Positions 33,845 through 37,256 of a DNA stretch of 37,256 bases are shown here, in pieces. Each line of letters starts with the position of its first letter. The first letter of the stretch is position 1. A program made the translations under genes and the position numbers. The notes under the pieces were generated by a model, which had not been told where the DNA came from, did not search any database, and saw nothing but the letters and a program-made list of their open reading frames with translations. The stretch covers positions 1 through 37,256 of the forward strand of contig DHIW01000088.1 in assembly GCA_002404015.1 (NCBI GenBank), given 5' to 3'. Origin of the DNA: Chloroflexi bacterium UBA4736. GTDB taxonomy: Bacteria > Chloroflexota > Dormibacteria > Dormibacterales > Dormibacteraceae.

Positions 33845-34861
33845 ATGGAACCACGCAAGCAAGAGATCCTGAAGGCGGTCGTGCGCGAGTTCACGACGAG
33901 CGCTGTGCCCGTCGGCTCGCAGTCGCTCGCCAGGAGCCACTTCGTGCACCTGAGCTCGGCCACCATCCGCAACGAGCTGTCTGAGCTGGCCGACCTCGGC
34001 TACCTGGTCCAGCCGCACACCTCCGCCGGCCGGATCCCCACAGACCGCGGCTACCGCTACTTCGTGGACTTCCTGATGGACGCCGAGCCGGTCCCCAAGC
34101 ACGTCACCGCCTTCATCGGGGAGGAGATGCGGGCGGCGCCCTCGGACGCCCAGGTCCTGGTGGAGCGGGTGGCCACGACCGTCGCCGCGGTCACCCAGAA
34201 CGCCGCCGTGGTCAGCGCGCCGCACGGCCCCCTGGCCCGGGTGAAGCACGTGGACCTGGTCAGCCTGGAACCCTCGGAGGTTCTGCTCGTCCTCCTGGTC
34301 GAGGGCAACCTGATCCGCCAGCAGGTCTTCGCGATCGCCCAATCGGCCGAACAGCCTGAGCTGACCAGGCTGGCTGCCAAGATCAACAGCGAGCTCGCCT
34401 CGCACGACCGGGACGATGTCGGGATGCGCCTGGAGGGGCTGGCCGAAGGCCTCGAGAAGGAGATCCTGACCCGGCTGGGGGACGCCCTGGAGATGTTCGA
34501 GCGGGGCTCTGAGACCCTGGTCGTCCACGATGGCGTGCGCAACCTGCTGCGCCAGCCGGAGTTCGCCGAGGCCGCCCGGCTGCGCGACGTGCTCGAGGTG
34601 CTGGAACAGACGCGCTACCTGACCGACCTGCTCCAGCAGCTGGTCGGCGACTCCGACCTCCAGATCGTGATCGGCTCCGAGAACACGACCAGCCAGCTGC
34701 GCTCCTGCGCGGTGATCCTCACGACCTACGGTCCCTCCAAGCGCATCAAGGGTGTCCTGGGGGTGGTGGGACCGACCCGAATGAACTACGGCCAGGTCGT
34801 GGGCCGGCTCCAGACCGTTGCCCGGGCGGCCAACGAGCGGATGCTGGAGGCCGGGATCTGA
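33845..34861 (+). CDS. hrcA: Heat-shock transcriptional repressor HrcA
   Basis: The protein has 338 residues, the usual length. The ATG at 33845 directly follows the CIRCE element, and MEPRKQEILKAVVREF is the standard N-terminus. The winged-helix domain includes SSATIRNELSELADLGYLVQPHTSAGRIPT, and the C-terminal part has LRSCAVILTTYG and GVVGPTRMNY of the HrcA-specific GAF-like domain. HrcA represses chaperone genes by binding CIRCE and is tuned by GroEL. The usual partners grpE, dnaK and dnaJ do not follow. A reading frame before a UDP-sulfoquinovose synthase begins about 60 bp downstream. Confidence 0.96.
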   Translation: MEPRKQEILKAVVREFTTSAVPVGSQSLARSHFVHLSSATIRNELSELADLGYLVQPHTSAGRIPTDRGYRYFVDFLMDAEPVPKHVTAFIGEEMRAAPSDAQVLVERVATTVAAVTQNAAVVSAPHGPLARVKHVDLVSLEPSEVLLVLLVEGNLIRQQVFAIAQSAEQPELTRLAAKINSELASHDRDDVGMRLEGLAEGLEKEILTRLGDALEMFERGSETLVVHDGVRNLLRQPEFAEAARLRDVLEVLEQTRYLTDLLQQLVGDSDLQIVIGSENTTSQLRSCAVILTTYGPSKRIKGVLGVVGPTRMNYGQVVGRLQTVARAANERMLEAGI

Positions 34862-34909
34862 GCCGGCCGGAGACCCTGGCCGCCTCTCTTCGCAGCGACC
34901 GGCGTGTGT

Positions 34910-34915
34910 CATAAT
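34910..34915 (+). promoter_or_regulatory. Possible -10 box (CATAAT) before the small ORF and sulfoquinovose synthase
   Basis: CATAAT is close to the TATAAT consensus and lies 9 nt before the CTG at 34925. It would drive the small reading frame and the gene coupled to it. Confidence 0.4.
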
Positions 34916-34924
34916 CCTGCGCGC

Positions 34925-36228
<1,304 letters not shown>

Positions 36229-36341
36229 CGGGGATGGTTTCGTCGGCAGGTCAATTCGAGTGGGCAGCCGTTGGATACCCCGCCATAGCAGGGTGCTGCA
36301 GAGTGGCTGCTCCGGCTAGCTGTCGAACCTCACACGCCGGA

Positions 36342-36452
36342 CGAATCGCGCTCCTCGGTGCGCTGCTGCTCGCGGAGCCCCTCCGCCCTCTCGACTTCGC
36401 TGGCGCGGCCGGGGTAGCAGCGGGGCTCTACCTGGTGCAGCGCGGAGGCTGA
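36342..36452 (+). pseudogene. C-terminal remnant of an EamA/DMT-type transporter
   Basis: The frame ending at 36452 reads ALLGALLLAEPLRPLDFAG followed by GLYLVQRGG, which is the typical last two-helix end of EamA drug/metabolite transporters (GEPLTPLQLLGAALILAG-like). Upstream in the same frame to about 36235 nothing similar is seen. Most of the gene is lost. The gap 36229-36341 shows no other feature. Confidence 0.5.
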
Positions 36453-36465
36453 CGTCTGCCTGGGC

Positions 36466-36885
36466 CTAGCCGGCGTCCCCGATCACCTGGTGGACTTCGA
36501 CGACGTTGCCGGCGGGATCGTAAAAGAAGATCTGGTGCCAGTTGGCGATCGACCAAACCCCGTAGTCGGAGTAGGGCACCCCGTGCTTCTCGAGGTTGGC
36601 CTTGACTGCCGCCAGATCGTCGGTGCGGAACGCGATGTGGCCGCGGACGAGTGGGTTGACCGCCTGCTTCAGCCGGTGGCCGACCTCCAGGTCCATCGTC
36701 GCCAGGTGTATCTCGACGCCGTCGGAGTCGAGGAACGTGACCGGCGCGGCGTACTCGTCCGTCATCCGGCTGGCGGCCGCGCCGGTGGTCTTTTCGTCGA
36801 TCTCGAGGACCGACCGGTAGAACTCGGTCATGGTGGGCACCTGGGCCGACGTGAGGTTGATATGGTGGAACTTGACGAGGCTCAT
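36466..36885 (-). CDS. VOC-family (glyoxalase/bleomycin-resistance/dioxygenase-like) protein
   Basis: The protein has 139 residues from the ATG at 36885, with AGGAGA about 10 nt upstream. FHHINLTSAQVPTMTEFYRSVL opens the first beta-alpha-beta-beta-beta unit with a metal-ligand His, HIAFRTDDLAAVKANLEKHG opens the second, and FFYDPAGNVVEVHQ supplies the conserved Glu. The family includes lyases, dioxygenases and resistance proteins that bind a metal ion; the substrate here cannot be told. It points away from the sulfoquinovose synthase. Confidence 0.85.
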   Translation of the reverse strand: MSLVKFHHINLTSAQVPTMTEFYRSVLEIDEKTTGAAASRMTDEYAAPVTFLDSDGVEIHLATMDLEVGHRLKQAVNPLVRGHIAFRTDDLAAVKANLEKHGVPYSDYGVWSIANWHQIFFYDPAGNVVEVHQVIGDAG

Positions 36886-36930
36886 TCGGTCTGATTCTCC
36901 TTACGCACCGGGCGGGGCGCTTCTGCCCCA

Positions 36931-36936
36931 AGCCTA
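36931..36936 (-). promoter_or_regulatory. Possible -10 box (TAGGCT) of the VOC gene
   Basis: On the minus strand TAGGCT lies 45 nt before the ATG at 36885. A small stem (GGGGC/GCCCC, 36914-36929) would sit at the start of the leader. Its role is unknown. Confidence 0.35.
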
Positions 36937-37005
36937 GACGGGCGCCCTCGGGGTGTGGGCTGCACAAAGTCCGTTGACCGATCTGGCCAGCCCCATGTTG
37001 TGCGG

Positions 37006-37256
37006 CTATTTGGTGAGGCTGGTCTCGTTGCGGCGCTCGTACGCGTTGAGCAGGCCGCCCAAGCGTCGGCGGCGCGTGACCTCGCCCCGCGGGAGCGCTG
37101 GATCGGCGCCGGGCGGCGGCTGGAGACCCCGCGAGCGATGGGGTCGGGCGCGGTTGTAGTGGTCAACGTATTCGTCCAAGACCCTGTGGGTTGAAAAAAG
37201 ACGCCGCGCGGCCACCGGCACGCGTCGGTACAGCTCAGTAGGCCACCGAGCCGAAC
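37006..37256 (-). mobile_element. C-terminal part of an IS481-like transposase (integrase core), cut by the window edge
   Basis: The minus-strand frame is open from the window end down to 37006. It contains RVLDEYVDHYNRARPHRS, the end of an rve-type integrase core with the last conserved region before the C-terminus, and then GEVTRRRRLGGLLNAYERR, which matches the usual GEVVRHDxLGGLIHEY end of IS481-type transposases. Residues nearer the window edge (ARWPTELYRR) also fit the core but look shortened. Whether the element is complete beyond the window is unknown. No inverted repeat was found on the visible side. Confidence 0.75.

Noticed and set aside
32305..33972. 555-codon minus-strand frame opposite hemW
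   Set aside because: It is antisense to a clear hemW gene and has no recognisable domain; long antisense frames are expected at this GC content.

Overview
The window is a high-GC bacterial chromosome segment, almost fully coding. I estimate about two-thirds G+C and a strong G/C bias at third codon positions. Gene content (lepA, an mtaB-type methylthiotransferase, a HIT protein, a YbaK deacylase, murJ, hemW, a CIRCE-controlled hrcA, a DUF4012 protein, an IS481-type transposase tail) and frequent TAnnnT boxes 6-11 nt before start codons suggest a Chloroflexota/Dormibacterota-like or Actinomycetota-like soil or freshwater bacterium. The phylum is an inference; no rRNA or tRNA gene is visible.

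Region 1 (1-18.6 kb) is a cell-surface polysaccharide locus. It holds a DUF2142 membrane protein, two O-antigen ligase/polymerase-like proteins, a Gfo/Idh/MocA oxidoreductase, a non-hydrolysing UDP-GlcNAc 2-epimerase, a UDP-N-acetylhexosamine 6-dehydrogenase, a DegT-type aminotransferase, two GT4 glycosyltransferases, two SAM methyltransferases, a small phosphoglycosyl transferase, a Wzx-type flippase and a large FlaA1/CapD-type NDP-sugar dehydratase. Together they look like supply of an N-acetylated, perhaps 3-amino, uronic acid, loading of the first sugar on undecaprenyl phosphate, chain extension, methylation, flipping and polymerisation. Several remnants lie in this region: an aminotransferase N-terminus (3397-3501), a sugar transferase N-terminus (about 16500-16612) and an interrupted flippase start (12618-12743). 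A repeat-bracketed DUF559 gene sits between two convergent genes.

Region 2 (18.6-25.1 kb) is a housekeeping run: lepA, mtaB-like, hinT, ybaK-like and a zinc-ribbon protein overlap one another, followed by murJ coupled to a methyltransferase. Region 3 (25.1-32.6 kb) returns to glycan genes: a broken ligase paralogue, an intact ligase fused to a GT2 glycosyltransferase, then a GTGA-coupled TylF/FkbM/DUF4012 set.

Region 4 (32.7-37.3 kb) holds hemW, a CIRCE operator and hrcA, without grpE/dnaK. A probable UDP-sulfoquinovose synthase follows, translationally coupled to an unrecognised small reading frame. Then come a transporter remnant, a VOC-family protein and the tail of an IS481-type transposase running off the window edge.

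No clear-cut new defence or mobile system is present. The most unusual items are the DUF559-repeat cassette, the ligase-GT2 fusion, the hidden small ORF before the sulfoquinovose synthase, and the set of broken glycan genes.
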